Positions 6,625 through 14,495 are shown, counted from the first letter of the stretch. The stretch is 18,911 nt of DNA from Paracoccaceae bacterium (GCA_020832725.1 JAFIEC010000296.1:1-18911); one strand, 5' to 3'. Numbers and translations: made by a program. Notes: generated by a model not told the origin, from the sequence alone.

Positions 6625-7788
6625 ATGAGCGACCGCAGCTTTCTGGAATGGCCCTTCTTCGAGCCCCGGCACCGGGATCTGGCCGATCGGCTGGATGCCT
6701 GGGCATGGGACAACCTTCAGGGGATCGACCATGACGACACCGACGCCGCCTGCCGCGAACTGGTGGCGCGGCTGGGGGCGGGGGGATGGCTGGCCCATTC
6801 CGCCATCGACCCCGACGATGCGATGGGCAGCCTCGATGTGCGCAGCCTGTGCCTCATCCGCGAGACGCTGGCGCGCCACGACGGCCTGGCGGATTTCGCC
6901 TTTGCGATGCAGGGGCTGGGCACCGGGGCGCTGTCGCTCTTCGGCAGCCCCGAACAGCGCGAATGGCTGCGCCGCACCCGCGCGGGGCAGGCGATCTCGG
7001 CCTTTGCGCTGACCGATCCGCAATCGGGCTCGGACGTGGCGGCGCTGACGATGACGGCGGTCCGCGACGGCGGCGACTGGGTCCTCGACGGCGAGAAGAC
7101 CTGGATCTCCAACGGCGGGATCGCCGATATCTACACCGTCTTCGCGCGCAGCGGCGAGGGGCCGGGCGCGCGGGGGCTGTCGGCCTTTCTGGTCCCCGCC
7201 GACACGCCCGGCCTGACAGTGGTGGACCGGCTGGAAGCGGTGGCCCCCCATCCGCTGGCGCGGCTGTCCTTCGAGGGGGTGCGGGTGCCGGCGGCAGCCC
7301 TCATCGGCCAGCCGGGCGCGGGCGTTCGCATCGGCATGTCGGTGCTCGCCGTATTCCGCTCCCCCGTGGCGGCGGCGGCGCTGGGCTTTGCCCGCCGGGC
7401 GCTGGACGAAACCCTTGACCGGGTGCAGGCGCGCCAGCTTTTCGGGGCCCCGCTGTCCGACATGCAGATGGTGCAGGGCCACCTGGCCGACATGGCGCTG
7501 GATGTGGACGCCTCGGCCCTGCTTGTCTATCGCGCCGCCTGGACCAAGGATCAGGGTGCCGCGCGCGTCAGCCGCGAGGCGGCGATGGCCAAGCTCTTTG
7601 CCACCGAGCAGGCACAGAAGGTCATCGACACGGCCGTGCAGCTTCATGGCGGCGACGGGGTGCGCCGGGGCTCCATCGTCGAGAGCCTGTACCGCGAAAT
7701 CCGCGCCTTGCGGATATACGAGGGTGCCTCGGATGTGCAGAAGGTGATCATCGCCCGCCAGACCATGGCGGCAGCAGAAGGAAACTGA
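6625..7788 (+). CDS. Acyl-CoA dehydrogenase
   Basis: 387 residues with the complete acyl-CoA dehydrogenase layout: an alpha-helical N-domain, FALTDPQSGSDVA at 127-139, KTWISNG at 158-164 in the beta domain, a C-terminal helical domain with QLHGGDGV at 339-346, and LRIYEGASDVQ at 362-372. Glu366 in IYEG occupies the position of the MCAD catalytic base. It should be an FAD enzyme that oxidises an acyl-CoA at C2-C3 and passes electrons to ETF. In this operon the substrate is probably an alicyclic or ring-opened CoA ester from aminobenzoyl-CoA. It starts 23 bases after the crotonase gene, the only sizeable gap in the operon; the Shine-Dalgarno match is modest (GGGGA). Confidence 0.92.
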   Translation: MSDRSFLEWPFFEPRHRDLADRLDAWAWDNLQGIDHDDTDAACRELVARLGAGGWLAHSAIDPDDAMGSLDVRSLCLIRETLARHDGLADFAFAMQGLGTGALSLFGSPEQREWLRRTRAGQAISAFALTDPQSGSDVAALTMTAVRDGGDWVLDGEKTWISNGGIADIYTVFARSGEGPGARGLSAFLVPADTPGLTVVDRLEAVAPHPLARLSFEGVRVPAAALIGQPGAGVRIGMSVLAVFRSPVAAAALGFARRALDETLDRVQARQLFGAPLSDMQMVQGHLADMALDVDASALLVYRAAWTKDQGAARVSREAAMAKLFATEQAQKVIDTAVQLHGGDGVRRGSIVESLYREIRALRIYEGASDVQKVIIARQTMAAAEGN

Positions 7789-7789
7789 C

Positions 7790-9409
7790 ATGCTCGGACC
7801 CTCCGCCCACGTCGACACCTTCACCCGCGACAACCTTCCCCCCGAGGGGGAATGGCCGCTGTTCCGGCTTGAGGGATTCGACTATCCCGATTTCCTGAAC
7901 GCGGGCGTCGAGCTGACCGACCGCATGGTGGAACGGGGCTTTGGCGACCATGTCGCCCTGATCGGAAACGGCCGGCAGCGCACCTACAAGGAGCTGTCCG
8001 ACTGGACCAACCGGCTGGCCCATGCACTGGTGGAGGATTACGGCATCCGCCCTGGCAACCGGGTGCTGATCCGCTCTGCCAACAACCCCGCCATGGTGGC
8101 CTGCTGGCTGGCCGCGACAAAGGCCGGGGCAGTGGTCGTCAATACCATGCCGATGCTGCGGGCGGGCGAGTTGACGGCGATCGTGGACAAGGCCGAGGTG
8201 AGCCTTGCGCTTTGCGATACCCGCCTGATGGAGGAGATGGTCGCCTGCGCCAAGACCTCGCGATTCCTGCGGGCGGTCCTGGGCTTTGACGGCACCGCCA
8301 ACCACGATGCCGAACTTGACCGCGCCGCCCTGTCCAAGTCCGTCCGCTTCGAGGCCGTGGCCACGGGCCGCGATGATGTGGCCCTGCTGGGCTTCACCTC
8401 CGGCACCCCCGGAGAGCCCAAGGCCACGATGCATTTCCACCGCGACATCCTGATGATCGCCGACGGTTATGCCCGCGAGGTCCTCGACGTGCAGCCCGAG
8501 GATGTCTTTGTCGGCTCGCCGCCGCTGGCCTTTACCTTCGGGCTGGGCGGGCTGGCGGTCTTTCCGCTGCGTTTCGGGGCGACCGCCTGCCTTCTGGAGA
8601 ATGCCTCTCCGCCCAACATGATCGAGATCATCCAGACCTACCGGGCCACGGTCTGCTTTACCGCGCCCACAGCCTATCGGGTGATGCTCAAGGGGATGGA
8701 GGAGGGGGCCGACCTGTCGAGCCGGCGCGCCGCCGTCGCGGCCGGAGAGACCCTGCCCGCGCCGGTCTATCAGGAATGGATGGACAAGACCGGCAAGCCC
8801 ATGCTGGACGGGATCGGGGCGACCGAGATGCTGCATATCTTCATCACCAACCGCTTCGACGACCACCGCCCCGCCTGCACGGGCCGTCCCGTCACCGGCT
8901 ATGAGGCGATGATCGTCGACGACGAGATGAACGAGCTGCCCCGGGGCGAGGTCGGGCGGCTTGCGGTGCGCGGGCCCACGGGCTGCCGCTACATGGCCGA
9001 TGCCCGCCAGCGCAGCTATGTGCGCGCGGGCTGGAACATCACCGGGGATGCCTTCTGGCAGGACGAGGACGGCTATTTCCACTTTGCCGCGCGCAACGAC
9101 GACATGATCGTCTCCTCGGGCTACAATATCGCCGGGCCCGAGGTGGAGGCCGCCCTTCTGGCCCATCCCGACGTGATGGAATGCGCCGTCGTCGGCGCGC
9201 CCGACGACGAACGCGGCCAGATCGTGCAGGCCCATGTGGTTCTGGCCGAGGGGGTGGCCTCCGGGCCGGAGACCGCCAAGCGCCTGCAGGACCACGTCAA
9301 GGCCACCATCGCGCCCTACAAGTATCCGCGCTCGGTCCTGTTCACCGAGGCCCTCCCCAAGACCCAGACCGGCAAGATCCAGCGCTTCCGGCTGAAGGAG
9401 GACACATGA
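7790..9409 (+). CDS. Benzoate-CoA ligase family, probably 2-aminobenzoate-CoA ligase
   Basis: 539 residues of the adenylate-forming family. Motifs in order: phosphate loop GFTSGTPGEPKATMH at about 201-215, GIGATE at 341-346, TGD at 418-420, and Lys529 in TGKIQRF, the usual catalytic lysine. The HFHRD segment after the loop and the overall length match benzoate/2-aminobenzoate-CoA ligases. The reaction is ATP + aromatic acid + CoA to aryl-CoA + AMP + PPi. Sharing an operon with the aminobenzoyl-CoA monooxygenase/reductase-type fusion and kynA points to anthranilate as substrate; benzoate or salicylate cannot be excluded by sequence. AAGGAAA lies just before the ATG, one base after the preceding stop. 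Confidence 0.87.
   Translation: MLGPSAHVDTFTRDNLPPEGEWPLFRLEGFDYPDFLNAGVELTDRMVERGFGDHVALIGNGRQRTYKELSDWTNRLAHALVEDYGIRPGNRVLIRSANNPAMVACWLAATKAGAVVVNTMPMLRAGELTAIVDKAEVSLALCDTRLMEEMVACAKTSRFLRAVLGFDGTANHDAELDRAALSKSVRFEAVATGRDDVALLGFTSGTPGEPKATMHFHRDILMIADGYAREVLDVQPEDVFVGSPPLAFTFGLGGLAVFPLRFGATACLLENASPPNMIEIIQTYRATVCFTAPTAYRVMLKGMEEGADLSSRRAAVAAGETLPAPVYQEWMDKTGKPMLDGIGATEMLHIFITNRFDDHRPACTGRPVTGYEAMIVDDEMNELPRGEVGRLAVRGPTGCRYMADARQRSYVRAGWNITGDAFWQDEDGYFHFAARNDDMIVSSGYNIAGPEVEAALLAHPDVMECAVVGAPDDERGQIVQAHVVLAEGVASGPETAKRLQDHVKATIAPYKYPRSVLFTEALPKTQTGKIQRFRLKEDT
9395..9401 (+). promoter_or_regulatory. Strong Shine-Dalgarno site for kynA
   Basis: AAGGAGG ends four bases before the kynA ATG. 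It is among the best ribosome-binding sequences in the operon and lies inside the ligase coding region, so kynA can be initiated independently as well as by coupling through the ATGA overlap. Confidence 0.7.
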
Positions 9410-10245
9410 GCGGCCAGCCCTACGACCCCGGGGCCGAGGGCGCGTACATGGCTTTCGACGGGCGGATGTCCTACACCGATTACCTGTCGCTCGACCCGAT
9501 CCTCGATGCCCAGAAGCTGCGCACCGGATCGCACGACGAGATGCTGTTCATCGTCCAGCACCAGACCTCGGAATTGTGGATGCGCCTGGCCATCCACGAA
9601 CTGGAGGCGGCGCGGGCGGCGATCCTCGCGGGCAATCTTCCACCCGCCTTCAAGATGCTGACCCGGATCGCGCGCATCTTCGAGCAGCTCAATTCCGCCT
9701 GGGACGTGCTGCGCACCATGACGCCCAGCGAATACACCCGCTTTCGCGACGGGCTGGGGCAATCCTCGGGGTTCCAGTCCCACCAGTACCGGCTGATCGA
9801 GTTCATGGTGGGCAACCGCAACCGCGCCATGATGCGCCCCCATGCCCACCGCGCCGACCTGCACGCGAGGCTGGAGGCGGAACTGGCGCGCCCCAGCCTC
9901 TATGACGCGGCACTGCGGCTGGTGGCGCAGAACGGCATCGCCATTCCCGATGACGTGCTGTCGCGCGACCTGTCGCTGCCCCATGCGCCCCATGACGGCG
10001 TGCGCGCGGCCTGGGCCGAGATCTACCGCGCGCCGGAAACCCACTGGGCGCTGTACGAGATGGCCGAGAAGCTGGTGGATTTCGAGGATTACTTCCGCCG
10101 CTGGCGCTTCAACCATGTCACCACGGTGGAGCGGGTCATCGGCTTCAAGCGCGGCACGGGCGGCACCGGCGGGGTCAGCTATCTGCGGCGGATGCTGGAG
10201 GTGGAGCTGTTTCCCGACCTGTGGCACGTGCGGACGGTGCTGTGA
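9406..10245 (+). CDS. kynA: Tryptophan 2,3-dioxygenase
   Basis: 279 residues. It catalyses haem-dependent cleavage of L-tryptophan to N-formylkynurenine, the first step of the kynurenine route. All residues known from the Xanthomonas campestris enzyme appear with a constant offset of three: His52 in QHQTSELW, Tyr110, Arg114, Ser121 in SSGFQSHQYR, the axial haem ligand His237 in RWRFNHVTTVERVIG, and Thr251 in GTGGTGGVSYL. The protein is therefore full length and expected to be active. Its place between the CoA ligase and the thioesterase links tryptophan degradation to anthranilate activation. The formamidase and kynureninase that must come between are not in this window. Start overlaps the ligase stop by ATGA. 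Confidence 0.97.
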   Translation: MSGQPYDPGAEGAYMAFDGRMSYTDYLSLDPILDAQKLRTGSHDEMLFIVQHQTSELWMRLAIHELEAARAAILAGNLPPAFKMLTRIARIFEQLNSAWDVLRTMTPSEYTRFRDGLGQSSGFQSHQYRLIEFMVGNRNRAMMRPHAHRADLHARLEAELARPSLYDAALRLVAQNGIAIPDDVLSRDLSLPHAPHDGVRAAWAEIYRAPETHWALYEMAEKLVDFEDYFRRWRFNHVTTVERVIGFKRGTGGTGGVSYLRRMLEVELFPDLWHVRTVL

Positions 10246-10664
10246 TGGCGTTCCGTGTACCGCACAAGGTGATGTTCCAGCATTGCGACCCGGCGGGGAT
10301 CATCTTCTATCCCCGCTATTTCGAGATGATCAACGCCACTGTCGAGGAATGGTTCGAGCATCTCGGCTATCCCTTCTCCGAGATGCACGGGGCGGCGGGC
10401 ACCGGCATTCCCATGCGCCAGATCGAGGTCTCCTTCGAGGCCCCCTCGCGCCTCGGAGAGATGCTCCAGTTCGAGCTGAGCCCCCGCACACCCGGGCGCA
10501 CCAGCCTCGGCTTTACCATGGTGGCACATGGCAGCGATGATGTGCGGAGGCTGGTCTGCACGGGCACGGTCGTGCACATGGACAAGGCCAGCGGGCGGCC
10601 GAAACCCTGGCCCGAAATGATCCGCGCCGCTATGGCGCGCGAAGCGGAGGAAGACCCCAGATGA
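10245..10664 (+). CDS. Acyl-CoA thioesterase, 4-hydroxybenzoyl-CoA thioesterase/YbgC-like hotdog fold
   Basis: 139 residues. The N-terminus contains FQHCDPAGIIFYPRYFEMIN, the signature of 4-hydroxybenzoyl-CoA thioesterases of the Pseudomonas type; Asp15 is the expected catalytic residue. The rest fits the single hotdog domain (EVSFEAPSRLGE, then RTSLGFTMV). It hydrolyses an aryl- or acyl-CoA to the acid and CoA, and in this operon might free the end product or relieve trapped CoA esters such as aminobenzoyl-CoA. The ATG shares one base with the kynA stop (TGATG); the ribosome-binding match is weak, so coupling to kynA is likely. Confidence 0.9.
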   Translation: MAFRVPHKVMFQHCDPAGIIFYPRYFEMINATVEEWFEHLGYPFSEMHGAAGTGIPMRQIEVSFEAPSRLGEMLQFELSPRTPGRTSLGFTMVAHGSDDVRRLVCTGTVVHMDKASGRPKPWPEMIRAAMAREAEEDPR

Positions 10665-11056
10665 GTACCGTCATCCAACCCGAGGGCTGGGCGCCCGCAA
10701 AGGGCTATGCCAACGGAATCCTGACAGAGGACGGACATCTGTTCGTGGGCGGCCAGATCGGCTGGAATGCCGAGCAGCGCTTCGAGAGCGTCGATTTCGT
10801 GGACCAGATGGAGCAGGCCCTGCGCAACATCGTCGCCGTGGTCGAGGCCGCGGGCGGCGCGGTGGAGCATATCACCCGGCTGACATGGTTCGTCACCGAC
10901 AAGCGCGAATACGCCGCCCGGCAGCGCGACGTGGGCGCGGCCTATCGCCGGGTCATGGGCAAGCACTTCCCGGCCATGACCATGGTCGTGGTCGCGGCCC
11001 TGGTCGAGGACGAGGCGCAGGTCGAGATCGAGGCCACCGCCGTATTGCCTCGCTGA
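10661..11056 (+). CDS. RidA (YjgF/YER057c/UK114) family protein lacking the canonical catalytic arginine
   Basis: 131 residues with RidA topology: GHLFVGGQIGWN near 25-36, QALRNIVAVVEAAGGAVEHITRL near 52-74, and a C-terminal VEIEATAV. In E. coli RidA the segment FPARSCVEVARL carries Arg105, which binds the substrate carboxylate for imine/enamine hydrolysis. Here the same segment reads FPAMTMVVVAAL, with Met106 in that position and a second arginine lost, so it belongs with the non-archetypal Rid groups. The product of aminobenzoyl-CoA dearomatisation is a cyclic vinylogous enamine bound to CoA, so a Rid protein that does not need to grip a free carboxylate would make sense as its deaminase; that is inference. 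Last gene of the operon, overlapping the thioesterase gene by ATGA. Confidence 0.88.
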   Translation: MSTVIQPEGWAPAKGYANGILTEDGHLFVGGQIGWNAEQRFESVDFVDQMEQALRNIVAVVEAAGGAVEHITRLTWFVTDKREYAARQRDVGAAYRRVMGKHFPAMTMVVVAALVEDEAQVEIEATAVLPR

Positions 11057-11058
11057 AC

Positions 11059-11095
11059 GGGGCGGGGCGCGGGCATCTCTCCCGTGCCCCGCCCC
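11059..11095 (+). terminator. Strong GC hairpin after the operon
   Basis: GGGGCGGGGCGCGGG (11059-11073) pairs with CCCGTGCCCCGCCCC (11081-11095) over 15 bp with one G-T wobble and a 7-base loop. It begins two bases after the RidA stop. A pyrimidine-rich but T-poor tract (TCTCCCCCTCCCC) follows, so it is an imperfect intrinsic terminator. It may also act as a 3' transcript stabiliser. Confidence 0.7.
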
Positions 11096-11110
11096 TCTCC
11101 CCCTCCCCGG

Positions 11111-11134
11111 CCACAGCCACAGCCACAGCCACAG
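11111..11134. repeat. Four tandem CCACAG hexamers
   Basis: CCACAG is repeated four times without mismatch, directly upstream of the first possible start of the amidase frame (TTG at 11136). The unit length is a multiple of three. A role as a slipping tract affecting amidase expression is possible but not shown. Confidence 0.85.
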
Positions 11135-11195
11135 GTTGACGCAGGCGCGCGGGCGGACCACCCTGCCCGCCTGTACGGGAATGGGCGGGGCGGGC

Positions 11196-12698
11196 ATGTC
11201 GGTTGAATCGCTGCTGTGGGAACGTGACGCGCTGGGATGCGCCGAGGCGGTGCGGACGGGCGAGGTCTCGGCTCCCGAGCTGGTCGAGGCCGCCATCGCC
11301 CGGGCCGAGCGCCTCAACCCCCGGATCAACGCCATTGCCGAGCCCCTGTTCGACCGCGCCCGAAAGATGGCCCGGCAGGTCGCGCCCGATGCGCCGCTGG
11401 CGGGTGTGCCCTTTGCGATCAAGGATCTGGCCATCGCATGGGAGGGCGTGCCCTGCCATTCCGGCAGCCGCGTTCCGCCCGCCCGGCGCAGCCCCGATTC
11501 GGTTCTGACCGCCCGATATCTGGCGGCGGGGCTGGTGCCCATCGCCACCTCCACCACACCCGAGCACGGATTGCGCCTGATGACGGAAAGCGCGGCCTTT
11601 GGCATCACGCGCAACCCGTGGAACACCGGCCATACCTCGGGCGGTTCCTCGGGCGGGGCGTCGGCGCTGGTGGCGGCGGGGATCGTGCCGGTCGCCCATG
11701 CCTCCGACGGCGGCGGCTCCATCCGGGTGCCTGCGGCGGCCACCGGGCTTGTCGGGCTGAAGCCCTCGCGCGGGCGCATCCCCAAGACTCCGCACCTGAC
11801 CGAAGGCTGGCACGGGCTGATCGTCGATCATGTGGTCTGCCGCAGCGTGCGCGATTGCGCGACCCTGCTCGACCTGACCCACGGGCCCGATCTGCTGGCC
11901 CCCTATGCGGCCCCCGGCCCTGCGGGCACATTCGCCGCGGCGGCGGCCCGGGCGCCGGGGCGGCTGCGCATCGGTGTCTATCGCGGCTCGCCGCTGGGCC
12001 TTCCGGTTTCCGACGACACCCATGACGCGATGGAGGCCGCGATCGCGCTGGCCCGGGAGGGCGGGCATGCCGTGGAAGAGATCGCCCTGCCTGCGGCGGA
12101 CAGGGCGTTCCTGGCCAATTTCTCGCGCATCGTCGCATCGGCCACCGCCGCCACCATGCGCGCCGAGGCCCGCCGCCTGGGCCGCGACCCGCGCCCGATG
12201 CTGGAGCGCACGACCCGGGTGGTGGCGCGGCTGGGAGAGCTGCTGAGCGCGGGCGAATCCCATGACGCGCTGCAACAGCTGCACGCGGCATCGCGCGAGA
12301 TCATCACCGGGACCGCACATCTGGATGCGGTGCTGATGCCGGTGCTGGCCCATCCGCCCCTGCCCGTGGGGGCGATGCGGCCCAGGGGGATGGATGCCGT
12401 GCTCGAGGCCGCCCTCGACCGGCTGCGCCTGACCCGCGCGCTGCGCCTGCCGGGGGTGCTGGACACGATGCTGGACAAGTCGCTGTGGTTCACCCACTGG
12501 ACCGCCGTGCAGAACGTCACCGGCCAGCCCGCGATCGCGCTGCCGGTGCATGTGACGGCGGCGGGCCTGCCGCTGGGCGTGCAGGCGGTGGGCCGACCCG
12601 GCGACGAGGAGACGCTTCTGTCGCTCGCCGCCCAGATGGAGGCGCAATCCGGCTGGCTGGCACGCCGGGCCCCGCGGGGCCGGCCCGGCGGGGCCTGA
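11196..12698 (+). CDS. Amidase-signature family hydrolase
   Basis: 500 residues from the ATG at 11196. The amidase-signature catalytic triad is intact: Lys76 in FAIKDL, cis-Ser151 in TSGGSSGG, and nucleophile Ser175 in DGGGSIRVPA, with the same 24-residue spacing between the serines as in fatty acid amide hydrolase; GLKPSRGR follows. The C-terminal half carries the usual NVTGQPAIALPV segment. It hydrolyses a carboxamide; the substrate is not evident. The reading frame is open back to TTG 11136, with another ATG at 11181; none has a clear ribosome-binding site, so the start is uncertain by up to 20 residues. It lies after the operon hairpin and converges on the dctM gene with 13 bases between stops. 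It may be transcribed by read-through from the operon or on its own. Confidence 0.88.
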   Translation: MSVESLLWERDALGCAEAVRTGEVSAPELVEAAIARAERLNPRINAIAEPLFDRARKMARQVAPDAPLAGVPFAIKDLAIAWEGVPCHSGSRVPPARRSPDSVLTARYLAAGLVPIATSTTPEHGLRLMTESAAFGITRNPWNTGHTSGGSSGGASALVAAGIVPVAHASDGGGSIRVPAAATGLVGLKPSRGRIPKTPHLTEGWHGLIVDHVVCRSVRDCATLLDLTHGPDLLAPYAAPGPAGTFAAAAARAPGRLRIGVYRGSPLGLPVSDDTHDAMEAAIALAREGGHAVEEIALPAADRAFLANFSRIVASATAATMRAEARRLGRDPRPMLERTTRVVARLGELLSAGESHDALQQLHAASREIITGTAHLDAVLMPVLAHPPLPVGAMRPRGMDAVLEAALDRLRLTRALRLPGVLDTMLDKSLWFTHWTAVQNVTGQPAIALPVHVTAAGLPLGVQAVGRPGDEETLLSLAAQMEAQSGWLARRAPRGRPGGA

Positions 12699-12711
12699 CC
12701 GGCACGCCCGC

Positions 12712-14001
12712 TCAGAAGCCGAAGAACCGCGGCAGCCACAGCACGATGCCGGGGATGTAGGTGATCAGCCCGAGGCACAGCACCAGCGCGCCCAGGAAGG
12801 GCCACAGATAGCGGATGATCTCGTTCAGGGCGACATCGGCCAGCTTGCCCAGCACGAACAGCAGCAGGCCAAAGGGCGGCGTGATCAGCCCGATCATGAT
12901 GTTGACGGTGATCAGCACCCCGAAATGCACCGGATCGATGCCCAGCGCATGGACCGTCGGCATCAGCAGCGGCACGAAGACCAGGATCAGCGTGCCCGTG
13001 TCGATGATGCAGCCCAGCAGCAGGAACAGCACGTTCACCGCCAGCAGGAACATCCACGGCGCCATGTCGGTATCGAGGATCAGCGCAGCAAGGCCCCGGT
13101 CCAGCCGTTCGGCGGTGACGGCATAATTGATCAGGAAGGCCCCCGCGATCAGCAGCATCACCACCGTCGATTGCGCCATGGACACCGAAAAGACCCGCCA
13201 GATGCCCGCCAGATCAAAGGCGCGATAGACCACGATCGCCAGCAGGAAGGCCCAGATGGCGGCCACCGCCGCCGCCTCGGTGGGCGTGAAGACCCCCGAC
13301 CAGATCCCCCCCAGCAACACCACCGGAAGGGTCATCGGAAGGATCGCGCCCGCCAGCGAGCGCAGCGCCTGCTCCCGTCCCTGGGGCGGCGAGGCGGGCA
13401 GATCGAACCGGCGCGCCATCAGCGCGATCGTGGCCATCAGCGCCACACCCATCAGCAGGCCCGGGACGATCCCCCCCAGAAACAGCGCCCCCCCGGATGT
13501 TCCCGAGTTCAGGGCATAGAGGACCATCGGAATCGAGGGCGGAATGATCGGCGCGATCACGGCCGAGGCGGCGGTGATGGCCGCGGCCAGCCCGCCGCGA
13601 TAGCCCCCCACCATGCGCATCATCCGCATGGAGACCTGCCCCGGCCCCGCAGCATCGGCGATGGCGCTGCCCGACATCGAGGAGAAGATCAGGCTGACCA
13701 TCACGCTGACATGGCCCAGCCCGCCCCGGGCGCCGCCCACCGCGACATCGGCCGCGCGCCACAGCCGCTCGGAGATGGTGCCCGCGTTCATCACGTTCGC
13801 GGCCAGGATGAACATCGGGATCGCCAGCAGGATATAGGCGTTGAACAGGCTGTTCATGATCTGGTCGGTGACCAGCCCCGGATCCTGCCCGGAGACGAAC
13901 AGATAGACGAAACCCGCCGAGATCATCGCCAGCGGAATCGGCACCCGCAGCAGCACCAGCGCCACCAGAACCGCCAGCAGGGTCAGGAACGATCCGCTCA
14001 T
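12712..14001 (-). CDS. TRAP transporter large permease (DctM family)
   Basis: 429 residues, nearly all hydrophobic segments, typical of the 12-helix DctM/SiaM subunit that carries the substrate in symport with sodium or protons across the inner membrane. Recognisable stretches include PMFILAANVMNAGTISERL near the N-terminus, FSSMSGSAIADAAGPG, IAPIIPPSIPMVLYA and, near the C-terminus, IGLITPPFGLLLFV. The start at 14001 gives MSGSFLTLLAVLVALV; the frame is open further upstream but overlaps dctQ. It lies five bases after the dctQ stop and forms a set with the dctQ and dctP genes. Confidence 0.95.
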   Translation of the reverse strand: MSGSFLTLLAVLVALVLLRVPIPLAMISAGFVYLFVSGQDPGLVTDQIMNSLFNAYILLAIPMFILAANVMNAGTISERLWRAADVAVGGARGGLGHVSVMVSLIFSSMSGSAIADAAGPGQVSMRMMRMVGGYRGGLAAAITAASAVIAPIIPPSIPMVLYALNSGTSGGALFLGGIVPGLLMGVALMATIALMARRFDLPASPPQGREQALRSLAGAILPMTLPVVLLGGIWSGVFTPTEAAAVAAIWAFLLAIVVYRAFDLAGIWRVFSVSMAQSTVVMLLIAGAFLINYAVTAERLDRGLAALILDTDMAPWMFLLAVNVLFLLLGCIIDTGTLILVFVPLLMPTVHALGIDPVHFGVLITVNIMIGLITPPFGLLLFVLGKLADVALNEIIRYLWPFLGALVLCLGLITYIPGIVLWLPRFFGF

Positions 14002-14006
14002 GCGCG

Positions 14007-14495
14007 TCAGGCCTCCATCGGCCGACCGGCCAGCGCGGCGATGCAGCGGATCGCCAGCCGCAGCCCGATCATGGCCTGAAAGAGGCCGAACACCGCATAG
14101 GCCCGGTTGAGCGGCCACATCAGCGCGGGCGTGCGCTCGCGCCACAGAAAGGCGATATAATCGAGGGTGGCGGGCAAGGCGGCCAGCAGGATCGCCGCGG
14201 CGATGCCGGTGCCCAGCGCCTCCATCCAGCGCCGCATTCCGGGGCTGACGGTGTCATAGACCAGCCCCACCGCGATATGCTCCCGATACGGGATGACAAG
14301 GGCGGCGGCTCCGAAGACCACCCACAGAAAGATCAGCGCCGTCACCTCGTCGCTCCAGCGCGAGGGAAGGCCGACGACGAAGCGCTGCCAGATGGTCCAG
14401 CCGAACAGCCCGACCATCCCGGCGAACGCAAGCGTGGCCACCGCCTCGACAAGGCGGCGGCCATATTCCAGCCAGCGCAGGACAAGGGTGATCAT
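14007..14495 (-). CDS. TRAP transporter small permease (DctQ family)
   Basis: 162 residues with four predicted membrane helices at about 17-36, 51-69, 94-115 and 131-154, the standard DctQ arrangement. The RWSDEVTALIFLWVVFGAAA segment after the first helix and the REHIAV motif at 71-76 are characteristic of the family. It pairs with DctM in the membrane to form the transport complex. It begins 15 bases after the dctP stop; the ribosome-binding match is weak. Confidence 0.93.
   Translation of the reverse strand: MITLVLRWLEYGRRLVEAVATLAFAGMVGLFGWTIWQRFVVGLPSRWSDEVTALIFLWVVFGAAALVIPYREHIAVGLVYDTVSPGMRRWMEALGTGIAAAILLAALPATLDYIAFLWRERTPALMWPLNRAYAVFGLFQAMIGLRLAIRCIAALAGRPMEA

Noticed and set aside
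6553..9295. Long minus-strand frames opposite the acyl-CoA dehydrogenase and CoA ligase
   Set aside because: Antisense shadows of high-GC coding sequence; no start context or motifs.
11111..11134. CCACAG repeats as a CRISPR-like array
   Set aside because: The units are 6 bases and contiguous with no spacers; this is a simple tandem repeat.
10953..12647. A 564-codon minus-strand frame across the amidase
   Set aside because: Composition typical of antisense reading (His/Arg/Gly/Gln-rich) and no motifs, while the plus strand has the full amidase triad.
12668..12681. GGCCCCGCGGGGCC palindrome at the 3' end of the amidase as a bidirectional terminator
   Set aside because: A perfect palindrome without room for a loop and no T-tract on either side; more likely chance in GC-rich coding sequence.
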